A stretch of DNA of 64,000 nt from Amyelois transitella (lineage: Eukaryota; Arthropoda; Insecta; Lepidoptera; Pyralidae). The DNA is taken from positions 11,641,501 to 11,705,500 of the forward strand of contig NC_083506.1 of the NCBI RefSeq assembly GCF_032362555.1, given 5' to 3'. The position numbers were made by a program, and so were the translations under genes. The notes below the pieces were generated by a model. The model made no database searches. It was not told the origin of the DNA and was given only the letters and a program-made list of their open reading frames with translations. The stretch's first letter is position 1, and each line of letters starts with the position of its first letter. This document shows positions 11,580 to 23,203 of the stretch, piece by piece.

Positions 11580-11830
11580 TTTTTTTATTTAATTTAAGTA
11601 ACAGTTTAAAAAATATTATTCAATATTAACAGAGTAATGAGCAACAGGTTCGATCACTAAGAACCGCGCTTCAACACTGGCCAGCTACAGCCTCCTCGCC
11701 CGGACAGACGCGGCCGCTGTAGGTATTGTTTATGAGAGCATTTCCTAGAAATTTACGCACACGACATCAGACAGATGCACCGATAGAGGGGATGTATGCA
11801 AATACTGTTATCTCTTACTCTCTAAAAAAC
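11580..11830 (-). pseudogene. Cassette lacking its exon
   Basis: The A-type leader (AACAGTTTAAAAAATATTAT) and GC block (from 11647) are present. Just before the ATG position, at about 11580-11600, the sequence switches to a T-rich junction and another sub-repeat, so the exon and donor are gone. The dyad is also truncated. Confidence 0.6.
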
Positions 11831-12196
11831 GCTTAAAATAATTAATATTTCTAAAAGAACTTTTCTATGCAATTTCTATCCATTCTGCGCACATTTAATG
11901 AAACAAAGAGATTGGCGTATTATTCTTCGCTATATCGTTGACGACCGGCGTAACTACATCAAAACAGACGAGAGACATATGTATTGATTGGTTGCAAAAT
12001 TATAACCCGTTTTCCGTCCGTTTAAATTGATTTATGAATAATAAAAATGGGAATTTTTGGTGTTTATTCAATAAATAATTTAGGTTTAGCTCCCTTGATA
12101 AAAAAACGTCATAAGTGGTTCTATATGTTAATTTATTTATAAAGCAGCGGATGTCGATGAAGCTATTTTTACAATAACAATAATGTAGCTACTTAC

Positions 12197-12280
12197 AAAA
12201 GTGTTTGTGATTTCATAATATTCTTGACTTTCGTCCAAGATATTAGTAACTTCTACTTCATATTTCGTTAACAAAGGCAT
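12197..12280 (-). CDS. Cassette first exon, type B (Ser variant)
   Basis: Same protein as the copy at 10181. The surrounding 600 bases are also nearly identical to that unit. Confidence 0.65.
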
Positions 12281-12966
12281 TTTACCCACAAAATGTATAC
12301 AAAAGTCTTATTTGAAAATAGTCAACCACTAAAAACTAATCGGCAACAGGTTCGATCACTAAGAACCGCGCTTCAACACTGGCCAGCTACAGCCTCCTCG
12401 CCCGGACAGACCCGGCCGCTGCAGGTATTGATTTATGAGAGCATTTCCCAGAAATTATCGCACACAGCCTCGGACAGATGCACCGATAGCGGGGATGTAT
12501 GCAGATAGTGTTATCACTTGCACTCGCTCAATGAGCGAGCGAGAGGTGGACGTATCTAGTCATCGCTATGTCTGCGGCGACCGGCGTACATCGAAACAGA
12601 CGGGAGGCATGCGTAATGATTGGTTAATAAAATGTTTGTTAGCTCCGTCTCTCTCTTTGTATCCAAAAGGCTTGAAAATGGGATATTGAATATATAATGA
12701 AGTAACTTTCTTCGATATAAACAGCAAATTTAATTAAACCAAGAGATGGACTTAATTATAACCGGTGCCACTAATTGTATTGATTCATCGTAAAAAAAGA
12801 TAAAGTAAATACTTATATGTTCCTTTACTTAGATTTTAGCTCCCCTAAGGAAAAAGATTTGAAAAACTTCAATAACAAAATGCAGAACTTATAAACTATT
12901 AAAAGGATAAGTAGCTCTTTGTATTAATAATATTTAGTTCGTAAAGATAATGAAGTTGCTACTTAC

Positions 12967-13034
12967 AAATGATATTCACGATTTTCGTCCAATTCATGAG
13001 TAACGTCAATTTCATATTTCGTTACAAAAGGCAT
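12967..13034 (-). pseudogene. Cassette first exon, type C, 16-bp deletion
   Basis: Opens MPFVTKYEIDVTHELDENRE, but 16 bases before the donor are missing compared with 16020-16103. The exon is 68 bases and ends in phase 2 instead of 0. The donor itself is kept. Confidence 0.6.
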
Positions 13035-13439
13035 TTTTAATCACCGATGTATACGGAATAATATCTTATCGATAAATTAATCAATCACTAATGAACTAAT
13101 CGACAGAAGGTTCGATCACTAAGAACCGCGCTTCAACACTGGCCAGCTACAGCCTCCTCGCCCGGACAGGCCCGGCCGCTGCAGGTATTGATTTATGAGA
13201 GCATTTCCTAGAAATTTACGCACACGACCTCAGACAGATGCACCGATAGCGGGAATGTATGCAAATACTATTATCTCTTGCACTCGCTCAGTGAGCGAGT
13301 GAGATATGGTCATATCTAGTCGTCTCTATATCTGTGGCGGCGTACTTTGAACAGACGCGGGACATGCGTTTTGAGCTGTGTATGAGCTCTGTCACCCTCA
13401 TACCTTATATTAAAAAAAACGCAAAAAGTTTCTACTTAC

Positions 13440-13523
13440 AAATGAGTTTGTGATTTCATAATATTCTTGATTTTCGTCCAAGATATTAGTAACTTCTATT
13501 TCATATTTCGTTAACAAAGGCAT
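13440..13523 (-). CDS. Cassette first exon, type B
   Basis: MPLLTKYEIEVT with ENQEYYE, ending NSF. It is in frame. The spacer downstream of its donor is very short (about 40 bases) before the next sub-repeat, unlike other B units. Confidence 0.62.
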
Positions 13524-14210
13524 TTTTACCCACAAAATGTATACAAAAGTCTTATTTGAAAATAGTCAACCACTAAAAACTAATCGGCAACAGGTTCGAT
13601 CACTAAGAACCGCGCTTCAACACTGGCCAGCTACAGCCTCCTCGCCCGGACAGACCCGGCCGCTACAGGTATTGATTTATGAGAGCATTTCCCAGAAATT
13701 ATCGCACACAGCCTCGGACAGATGCACCGATAGCGGGGATGTATGCAGATAGTGTTATCACTTGCACTCGCTCAATGAGCGAGCGAGAGGTGGACGTATC
13801 TAGTCATCGCTATGTCTGCGGCGACCGGCGTACATCGAAACAGACGGGAGGCATGCGTAATGATTGGTTAATAAAATGTTTGTTAGCTCCGTCTCTCTCT
13901 TTGTATCCAAAACGCTTGAAAATGGTATATTGAATATATAATGAAGTAACTTTCTTCGATATAAACAGCAAATTTAATTAAACCAAGAGATGGACTTAAT
14001 TATAACCGGTGCCACTAATTGTATTGATTCATCTTAAAAAAAGATAAAGTAAATACTTATATGTTCCTTAACTTAGATTTTAGCTCCGGTAAGAAAAAAT
14101 ATTTGAATAACTTCATTAACAGAATGCAGAACTTATAAACTATTAAAAGGATAAGAAGCTCTTTGTATTAATAATATTTAGTTCGTAAAGATAATGAAGT
14201 TGCTACTTAC

Positions 14211-14234
14211 AAATGATATTCACGATTTTCGTCC
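14211..14234 (-). pseudogene. Cassette first exon, type C, 3' fragment only
   Basis: The donor and the last 24 exon bases of a C copy, carrying the same 16-bp deletion as 12967, are fused at CGTCC to a spacer sub-repeat (GTTTAAATTGATTTATG). The ATG half is absent. Confidence 0.6.
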
Positions 14235-14410
14235 GTTTAAATTGATTTATGAATAATAAAAATGGGAATTTTCGGTGTTTATTCAATAAATAATTTAGGT
14301 TTAGCTCCCTTGATAAAAAACGTCATAAGTGGTTCTATATGTTAATTTATTTATAAAGCAGCGGATGTCGATGAAGCTATTTTTACAATAACAATAATGT
14401 AGCTACTTAC

Positions 14411-14494
14411 AAAAGTGTTTGTGATTTCATAATATTCTTGATTTTCGTCCAAGATATTAGTAACTTCTATTTCATATTTCGTTAACAAAGGCAT
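14411..14494 (-). CDS. Cassette first exon, type B
   Basis: MPLLTKYEIEVT with DENQEYYE, ending NTF. It is in frame with an intact donor. Confidence 0.65.
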
Positions 14495-15246
14495 TTTACC
14501 CACAAAATGTATACTAAAGTCTTATTAGGAAATAGTCAACCACTAAAAAACAAATCGGCAACAGGTTCGATCACTAAGAACCGCGCTTCAACACTGGCCA
14601 GCTACAGCCTCCTCGCCCGGACAGACCCGGCCGCTGCAGGTATTGATTTATGAGAGCATTTTCCAGAAATTATCGCACACAGCCTCGGACAGATGCACCG
14701 ATAGTGGGGATGAAAGCAAATAATGTTTTCTCTTGCACTCGCTCAGTGAGCGAGTGAGAAATGGACGTTTCTAGACGACGCTATATCTGTGACGGCGTAC
14801 TTCACACAGACGCGAGTATGCGTTTTAATTGGTTATTAAAATATGTGTTATCTCCGTATCATGCCTTATATTCTAAAAAACGCTAAAAATAATAAATATT
14901 TCTGAAAGAACTTTTCTACGCAATTTCTATCTATTCTGCGCACATTTAATGAAACAAAGAGATTGGCGTATTATTCTTCGCTATATCGTTGACGACCGGC
15001 GTAACTACATCAAAACAGACGAGAGACATATGTATTGGTTGGTTGCAAAATTATAACCCGTTCTCCGTCCGTTTAAATTGATTTATGAATAATAAAAATG
15101 GGAATTTTCGGTGTTTATTCAATAAATAATTTAGGTTTAGCTCCCTTGATTAAAAACGTCATAAGTGGTTCTATATGTTAATTTATTTATAAAGCAGCGG
15201 ATGTCGATGAAGCTATTTTTACAATAACAATAATGTAGCTACTTAC

Positions 15247-15330
15247 AAAAGTGTTTGTGATTTCATAATATTCTTGACTTTCGTCCAAGATATTAGTAAC
15301 TTCTACTTCATATTTCGTTAACAAAGGCAT
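15247..15330 (-). CDS. Cassette first exon, type B (Ser variant)
   Basis: Carries LDESQEYYE and ends NTF, as at 10181 and 12197. Confidence 0.65.
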
Positions 15331-16019
15331 TTTACCCACAAAATGTATACAAAAGTCTTATTTGAAAATAGTCAACCACTAAAAACTAATCGGCAACAGG
15401 TTCGATCACTAAGAACCGCGCTTCAACACTGGCCAGCTACAGCCTCCTCGCCCGGACAGACCCGGCCGCTACAGGTATTGATTTATGAGAGCATTTCCCA
15501 GAAATTATCGCACACAGCCTCAGACAGATGCACCGATAGCGGGGATGTATGCAGATAGTGTTATCACTTGCACTCGCTCAATGAGCGAGCGAGAGGTGGA
15601 CGTATCTAGTCATCGCTATGTCAGCGGCGACCGGCGTACATCGAATCAGACGGGAGGCATGCGTAATGATTGGTTGATAAAATGTTTGTTAGCTCTGTCT
15701 CTCTCTTTGTATCCAAAACGCTTGAAAATGGGATATCGAATATGTTATGAAATATTTTAATACGAAATAAACAGCAAATTTAATTAAACCAAGAGATGGA
15801 CTTAATTATAACCGGTGCCACTATTTGTATTGATTCATCGTAAAAAAGATAAAGTAAATACTTATATGTTCCTTAACTTAAATTTTAGCTCCCCTAAGAA
15901 AAAAGATTTGAAAAACTTCATTAACAGAATGCAGAACTTATTACCTATGAAATGGATAAATAAGTAGCTCTTTGTATTAATAATATTTAGTTAGTAAAGA
16001 TAATGAAGTTGCTACTTAC

Positions 16020-16103
16020 AAACGTGTTTATTACTTCATGATATTCACGATTTTCGTCCAAGTCACGAGTAACGTCAATTTCATATTTCGTTACAAAAGG
16101 CAT
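16020..16103 (-). CDS. Cassette first exon, type C (28 codons)
   Basis: MPFVTKYEIDVT, then RDLDENREYHE, ending VINTF before GTAAGTAG. It is in frame. With 19479 it is one of only two intact C copies. Confidence 0.65.
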
Positions 16104-16924
16104 TTTTAATCACTGATGTATACGGAATAATGTCTTATCGATAAATTAATCAATCACTAATGAACTAATCGACATAAGGTACGATCACTAAGAACCGCGC
16201 TTCAACACTGGCCAGCTACAGCCTCCTCGCCCGGACAGACCCGGCCGCTGCAGGTACTGATTTATGAGAGCATTTCCCAGAAATTATCGCACACAACCCC
16301 CAGACAGACGCACTGATAGTGGGGATGTGTGCTCATACTGTTATCACTTACACTCGCTCAATGAGCGAGCGAGAGGTAGCCGTATCTAGATGTCGCTATA
16401 TCTGTGACGGCGTAGGTACTCCGTACAGACGCGAGATATGCGTTTTGATTGGTTATTGAAATATGAGTTTTCTCCGTCTCCCTCATACCCAAATTTTCCT
16501 AAAAAAAAAACGCTAAAAATGTCGAAACTGAATATTTCTGAAGGAACTTTCCTAGACAAACTCTATCTCTTCTGCGCACATTTAATGAAACAAAGAGATT
16601 GACGTATTATTCTTCGCTATATAGTTGACGACCGGCGTAACTACATCAAAACACGACGAGAGACATATGTATTGATTGCCTGATAAAATATAACCCGTTC
16701 TCCGTCCGTTTAAATTTATTTGTTAATAATAAAAATGAGCAATTCGGTGTTAATTCAATAAATGACTTAGGTTTAGCTCCCTTGAGAATAAACGTCATAA
16801 AGCATACGCACAGCTCATATTATTATCACGAGCATTCTTAAGTGGTTCTATATGTTAATTTATTTATAAAGCAATGGATGTCGATGAAGCTATTTAATAC
16901 GATAATAATAATGTAGCTACTTAC

Positions 16925-17008
16925 AAATGTGTTTGTGATTTCATAATATTCTTGATTTTCGTCCAAGATATTAGTAACTTCTACTTCATATTTCGTTAAC
17001 AAAGGCAT
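16925..17008 (-). CDS. Cassette first exon, type B
   Basis: MPLLTKYEVEVT with DENQEYYE, ending NTF. It is in frame. Confidence 0.65.
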
Positions 17009-17837
17009 GTTTAACTACAAATTGTATACTAAAGTCTTATTAGAAAATAGTCAACCACTAAAAAACTAATCAGCAACAGGTTCGATCACTAAGAACCGCG
17101 CTTCAACACTGGCCAGCTACAGCCTCCTCGCCCGGACAGCCCCGGCCGCTGCAGGTATTGATTTATGAGAGCATTTCCCAGAAATTATCGCACACAACCT
17201 CAGACAGATGCACCGATAGCGGGGATGTATGCAGATAGTGTTATCACTTGCACTCGCTCAATGAGCGAGCGAGAGGTGGACTTATCTAGTCATCGCTATA
17301 TCTGTGACGGCGTACATTCACACAGATATGAAACTCGCATTATGATTGGTTATTGAATAGCTCCGTCTCGCTCTACGCAAACTAAAACGAACGTGTGTGT
17401 GCAAAAATGTACTGTTTTTCAAATGTCGCTCTTGTTTTCATGTGTAATGAAAGCAAAAGATAGATACGGTGGCACATACCCTGGAGGGGATGATCTAGTC
17501 GTCATTACATCTGTGACACTTTTTAATTGGCTAATAAAATTATAACTCCTCCCGTTGGTGTTTGTTTTAATTGATAATCGGAAGAAAGTCCCAACTATAA
17601 TAATAATAATAAAATATTTTTGCGTACACACGCTCTTCGCTATGCCTTGATTTATGTGGAAACAAAGAAAAATCCATTCGTAGCAAATGCCTTGATTTGT
17701 GCTTAAGCATTCTTAATGCATGCGCAATGATCTGCTTACAGTAACAAAGGGCATCCCGGAAATATATAATTTTATTACATAAAATACCTAGATCTAGTAA
17801 TTATTACCAGATTCAATACAATAAATTCACTACTTAC

Positions 17838-17924
17838 AACCAGGTTTGTGACTTCAAAATCATCTTGATTGTCTTCATAGAATTTAGTCACTTTAATTTC
17901 AAATTTTGATGTTACCGAGGGCAT
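17838..17924 (-). CDS. Cassette first exon, type A
   Basis: A-type exon with Asp at residue 22 (DNQDDFE). It is in frame with the donor intact. Confidence 0.65.
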
Positions 17925-18693
17925 ATTTTAGTTACAGTTTAAAAAATATTATTCAATATGAACAGAGTAATCGGCAACAGGTTCGATCACTAAGAACCGC
18001 GCTTCAACACTGGCCAGCTACAGCCTCCTCGCCCGGACAGACCCGGCCGCTGCAGGTATTGATTTATGAGAGCATTTCCTAGGAATTATCGCACACAGCC
18101 TCAGGCAGATGCACCGACAGCAGTGATGTATGCAAGTACTGTTATCTCTTGCACTCGCTCAGTGAGCGAGTGAGATATGGTCATATCTAGTCGTCGCTAT
18201 ATCTGTGGCGGCGTACTTTGAACAGACGCGGGATATGCGTTTTGAGCTGTGTGTGAGCTCTGTCTCCCTCATACCTTATATTCTAAAACCAAAACGCTAA
18301 AAATGTCAATATTGAATAATTCTGAAGGAACTTTCAGACAAATTCTATCTATTCTGCGCACATTTAATGAAACGAGTTTGGCGTATTAACTCGTCGCTTC
18401 ATGGGTGACGACTAGCGTATCTACATCGAAACAGACGGGAGACATTTGTTCTGAATGGGGCTGGATTATTATCCGTCCCCCTATTTTTATTGATTTATTT
18501 TGATAGATAATTAAGGTTTATATTCAATTAATGACTTAGGTTTTACTACCTTGAAGAAAAACTTCATAAAGCAAACGCATAGCACATATTATTATCACAA
18601 ACATTCATAAGTGGTTCTATATGTTAATTTATTTATAAAGCAATGGATGTCGATGAAGCTATTTAATACGATAATAATAATGTAGCTACTTAC

Positions 18694-18777
18694 AAATGTG
18701 TTTGTGATTTCATAATATTCTTGATTTTCGTCCAAGATATTAGTAACCTCTACTTCATATTTCGTTAACAAAGGCAT
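18694..18777 (-). CDS. Cassette first exon, type B
   Basis: MPLLTKYEVEVT with DENQEYYE, ending NTF. It is in frame. Confidence 0.65.
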
Positions 18778-19478
18778 GTTTAACTACAAAATGTATACTT
18801 ATTACAAAATGTCTTATTAGAAAACAGTCAACCACTAAAAAACAAATCGGCAACAGGTTCGATCACAAAGAACCGCGCTTCAACACTGGCCAGCTACAGC
18901 CTCCTCGCCCGGACAGACCCGGCCGCTGCAGGTATTGATTTATGAGAGCATTTCCCAGAAATTATCGCACACAACCTCAGACAGATGCACCGATAGGGGG
19001 GATGTATGCAGATAGTGTTATCACTTGCACTCACTCAATGAGCGAGCGAGAGGTGGACGTATCTAGTCATCGCTATGTCTGCGGCGACAGGCGTACATCG
19101 AAACAGACGGGAGGCATGCGTAATTATTGGTTAATAAAATGTTTGTTAGCTCCGTCTCTCTCTTTGTATCCAAAACGCTTGAAAATGGGATATTGAATAT
19201 ATAATGAAGTAACTTTCTTCGATATAAACAGCAAATTTAATTAAACCAAGAGATGGACTTAATTATAACCGGTGCCACTATTTGTATTGATTCATCGTAA
19301 CAAAAGATAAAGTAAATACTTATTATGTTCCTTAATTTAGATTTTAGCTCCCCTAAGAAAAAAGATTTGAAAAGCTTCATTAACAGAATGCAGAACTTAT
19401 AACCTATGAAATGGATAAATAAGTAGCTTATTGTATTAATAATATTTAGTTAGTAAAGATAATGAAGTTGCTACTTAC

Positions 19479-19562
19479 AAACGTGTTTATTACTTCATGA
19501 TAATCACGATTTTCGTCCAATTCATGAGTAACGTCAATTTCATATTTCGTTACAAAAGGCAT
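19479..19562 (-). CDS. Cassette first exon, type C
   Basis: MPFVTKYEIDVT, then HELDENRDYHE, ending VINTF. It is in frame. His-Glu here versus Arg-Asp at 16020 shows that the two intact C copies differ in protein. Confidence 0.65.
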
Positions 19563-20229
19563 TTTTAATCACCGATGTATACGGAATAATGTCTTATCGA
19601 TAGATTAATCAATCACTAATGAACTAATCGACAAAAGGTACGATCACTAAGAACCGCGCTTCAACACTGGCCAGCTACAGCCTCCTCGCCCGGACAGACG
19701 CGGCCGCTACAGGTATTGATTAATGAGAGCATTTCCCAGAAATTATCGCACACAACCCCCAGACAGATGCACTGATAGCGGGGATGTATGCAGATACTGT
19801 TATCACTTACACTCGCTCAATGAGCGAGCGAGCCAGAGATGGACGTATCTAGTCGTCACTATATCTGTGACGGCGTACATCTAACAGACGCAAGACTTGC
19901 GTTTAGATACATCTGTCTCTTTCATACATTAATTTTTAAGAACGTTTGAAATATGTATCATGAGCAAATATGTCCACCTCTTCTGAGCTTATTAATTAAC
20001 ATGTAGAATTGGTAAAAAATATAACATATTCGTAATAACTGTTATTCAGGTCTTGGCTTTAGTAGTAAATAAGAAAAATTAATTTGCGTCAAATGCTTAG
20101 ATTAGGTATACCTAATAAAAAATTCTATAAGTTAATTGTCGCTCATTTCATTATACTTAGTAACTGTTTGGGATAATATTTTAACATAAAATATAATAAA
20201 AAAATTGGAAAAAATATTTCGATACTTAC

Positions 20230-20316
20230 AAACATGTTCTTGAATTCAACGTAATCTTGATTATCTTCGTAGAAATTAGTTACTTTAATTTCAAATTTAG
20301 ATCTCGCCGAGGGCAT
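20230..20316 (-). CDS. Cassette first exon, divergent type A'
   Basis: MPSARSKFEIKV, then TNFYEDNQDYVE, ending FKNMF before GTAAGTAT. It has the 29-codon length of type A but the terminal Phe of B and C, and its GC block (about 20384) is the most changed. It may be the oldest unit. It lies first in transcriptional order. Confidence 0.62.
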
Positions 20317-20649
20317 ACTTAGTAACCGATGTTTATATGTCCTCAATAAATATATTCAAGCACTAAATAACCAATAGGCAACAGGTACGAACGCGAAGCT
20401 CCGCGCACTAGCACTGGGAGACCTGCTACAGCCTCCTCGCCCGGACGCGGCGAGTACAGGTATTGATTTATGGGAGAATTTCCCAGAAATTATCGCACAC
20501 AGCCCCAGAGACATAGCTCAGACAGATGCATTGATAGCGGAGGTGTATGCAACTACTGTTATCTCTACCACTTGCTCAGTGTGCGCTCGAGAGACAGATA
20601 TACTGTCAACCGCGTATCAAGTTGCCCTATAGAACTCTTTAACACTGTA

Positions 20650-21384
20650 ATAGAGGCGAATTTGCGGTGAATGACAACCGACCTAAGTTGATATGCTGGT
20701 GACTGTACTTATCTGTACATAGACGTGTTTACAAGCACACCTGTGTATGTTTACAAACTATGAAACTCTGTGTTTGATTGGTTAAAATGTGTAACCCCGT
20801 CTCCCTCGAACCTTGATGTCTAAAAACGAAAAACGATAGTTGTTTTTCCAAATATGTCTATCTCTTGTACGCATGTTTAATGAAAGCGAGGGATGGCGTA
20901 TCTAGTCATCGCTATATCTATGTGGACCGGCGTACATCGCAACGAGCATTTTAATTGGTTAATAAATGTCTGGTACTATTATGGAATAGAAAGAAATGAC
21001 TTATAACATACCGAAGAACGTAGCTGGGACACTAGAAGTGTCCTTTGCTAAGGCGAGCGTTCGGCATTCTGTTTAAATCATTGTCCATTTAAAAATGTGT
21101 CCAAAGTGGAGCTGTAAGATTAGTTATGTCATGCGATCCCATAATGCCCACAAAATGGCCGTCCGTAAAAAGGATTTCTCATTCTAAAAAGACAAAAAGT
21201 AAACTAAGGTTTGTCGGACGAAAAAGAACATTGTACCATGAGAATGGTTAAATAATGACGAAATAATATTGATTACTTCGATTCCTATAAGCTTACTGCT
21301 ACTGAATGTAAACTTCCCATTACTTATAATTATGAATTCTACCAAAGTGCAGATTTTTTTAAATTAGTTCAATTTAATTTTAAT
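20650..21384. other. Array border and unassigned sequence
   Basis: Worn pieces of the cassette spacer (ATTGGTTAA boxes, GCGTATCTAGTCATCGCTAT) continue to about 20970. Beyond this no gene is supported. A 57-base open stretch at 21012-21068 has splice-like borders but does not match the phase of any neighbouring exon. Confidence 0.4.
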
Positions 21385-21648
21385 ATATACATACCTACAT
21401 ATAATCACGTCTATATCCCTTGCGGGTTAGACAGTTAACAGTCTTAAAAATACAGATAGGCTACGTTCAGCTATTTGGCTTAATGAAAGAATTGAGATTC
21501 AAATAGTAACAGGTTGCTAGTCCATCGCCTAAAAAAAAGAATCTCAAGTTTGTTAGCCTATCCCTTAGTCGCCTCTTACGACATCCATGGGAAAGTAATG
21601 GAGTGGTCCTATTCTTTTTTGTATTGGTGCCGGGTACCACACGGCACT
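21385..21648 (-). repeat. RTE-tailed SINE, near full length
   Basis: Runs from ATACCTACATATAATCACGT to GGTGCCGGGTACCACACGGC. It is minus-oriented, with small changes throughout. Confidence 0.8.
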
Positions 21649-21649
21649 T

Positions 21650-22490
21650 AATTTTAATATAGATCTCACTTTTAATTCGTTTCAGCAGTTAAAACTAACA
21701 TTATATTACAATTTTCTTATTCAATCATAGCCCAAGTAAATTTGCAAACTATGTAATGGCAAAATTTATTCGAAATCGACTATCGCAATAAAAGCGAAAC
21801 TTCGTTTTATAAAAAGTAAGTCTTGCGCAACTCAAGAGACCCTTAAACTTGGCCTTAACCCTGACCGTAAAAATAGGAACTTATACCTGTTTTCTAAGTA
21901 GAAAAAAACGAGCAAGCCATGCAGAACGTATAGGGGACGGCTACTCCCGCGCCCTCTTTAAATCGATAAAATGTATCTATGGACAATGGATACAGGTTAA
22001 ACTGACCATAAAAGTAATTAGGACTAAATCTGACAAAGTCAGATAATGAGCTATTCAGAGGTTCAAACGCCAGTTTATACAATACCAACTATTTAAACAT
22101 CCCAATCATAAGTATACCAACAAAATTAAGTTTTGAACTTAGAAAAAGGACATAAACTACTTTTTGATCATTCTTATAGGAATGGCGAAAACGGGTATTT
22201 TAGTTGAACGCGGGAGAAGCTACGAGCGAAAGCTAGTGAAGAATAAAATTACGTTCTGTTTGTCTTTTACGAACCAACGGTTTCATCGGTGAACCCGTTT
22301 CAGAATAAAATCCATCGAATCGAGGTACCATTCTATCGAAACAAAAACGGACTCTCAAGTGATGTTGAAAATTGAAAAACGAATATATGAATAAAGTTCA
22401 ATTTTAGCAGAAAAAAAAATTCACAATATTAGGCACCACTATTAAAACTATATAATTCATTTTAAATCTATACTTCAGGAAAAGGCACGA
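21650..22490. other. Unassigned non-coding sequence
   Basis: No exon or repeat identified. Short ORFs at 21849-22088 overlap on both strands and have no splice or family support. Confidence 0.4.
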
Positions 22491-22502
22491 AGCGCTTTGA
22501 CA

Positions 22503-22612
22503 TTTCGTAGCATCTTTAACATTCTTCGTAGTACCTCTACGAATTATCGTAGCACTCCTACGGTTCATCGTAGCACCTCTACGAATGATCGTAGTACCTC
22601 TACGCTCGTAGC
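22503..22612. repeat. Tandem hairpin repeat built on CGTAG/CTACG
   Basis: Four to five imperfect units of about 24 bases, each of the form CGTAG-N5-CTACG, follow one another. Each unit is a small palindrome. Scattered CGTAG motifs also occur at 51860-51930. Confidence 0.6.
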
Positions 22613-23200
22613 AACTGTATTTTTTTTATCAATTCTTAATAATTTCTTCTTGTTTTCCTCTCTGTGTAAAGAACTTACATAACACAGTTATCAAACATAA
22701 CACTATAACTGGATGCAAAATATAAAAATTATGATTTATTTTTCCTAAAAATTACCTATTAAAAACCATAACCCATGCAAATTTTCTTTATGAAAACGGC
22801 TAAGATGGGTATATTTTATATGAAAGTGAATGAGTGACGTCATCGGTATAAGGATAAATCTTCAGTAAATACTTCATAATACGTTGAACGTGATTAAGAG
22901 ATGCGGTGGCCTGAGACGGTTTTGACAGATCAGGTACTACGCCGTAACCTTGAACTTGCAAAGTTAAATTTAATTAAACAATAAGCTAACCAAAAACTGT
23001 CCAATAAACTGAAAGTACTCAAATTGGCAATATAAGTAACAAAATTAACTGATACAAGCAACATGTTGTCTGTAATGTGAATGAGGAAAGACCTTGCATA
23101 CAAACCTATTCAGTTTGATTGCAACGTCTCTCATATTGTGATTGTTCAGGTCATAACTGTACATGTATTACAGTACAGTAATTATGTAACGTGTATCACT
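22613..23200. other. Unassigned non-coding sequence
   Basis: AT-rich, no supported feature. Confidence 0.4.
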
Positions 23201-23203
23201 CAC

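Larger units (their letters stand above)
5690..20650 (-). repeat. Tandem array of about 18 promoter plus first-exon cassettes
   Basis: Units of roughly 0.75-1.07 kb, some shorter, repeat head to tail across 15 kb and read on the minus strand. Each unit runs: inverted CCAAT box (ATTGG on plus); a dyad CTCGCTCA/TGAGCGAG; a GC-rich block of about 110 bp that is nearly identical in all units; an AT-rich leader; an ATG exon of 84 or 87 bases; a GTAAGT donor; and an intron-like spacer. GC blocks start near 6609, 7481, 8422, 9497, 10333, 11276, 11647, 12349, 13109, 13593, 14564, 15399, 16178, 17079, 17980, 18856, 19636 and 20384. A worn promoter end without exon is at 5690-5940. Exon types in left-to-right order are A B A B B A, a unit with no exon, then B C B C B B C B A B C A'. 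Plus-strand ORFs in the array are shadows. The downstream gene is not identified. Transcription is inferred from structure only. Confidence 0.8.

Noticed and set aside
5754-19196. Plus-strand ORFs of 63-91 codons repeated through the array
   Set aside because: They cross the GC block and dyad in an arbitrary frame, have no splice or family support, and are the reverse of the cassette promoters.
5838-19830. Similarity of the CTCGCTCA/GAGCGAG dyad to Rep-binding GAGC repeats of parvoviral terminal repeats
   Set aside because: Only a short low-complexity motif is shared. There are no terminal hairpins or viral genes, and the position fits a promoter element of the cassettes.
21012-21068. 57-base minus-strand exon candidate with AG and GTATGT borders
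   Set aside because: It begins after one and ends with one codon base, matching neither ORP1 exon 13 nor the 23204 exon, and encodes nothing recognisable.
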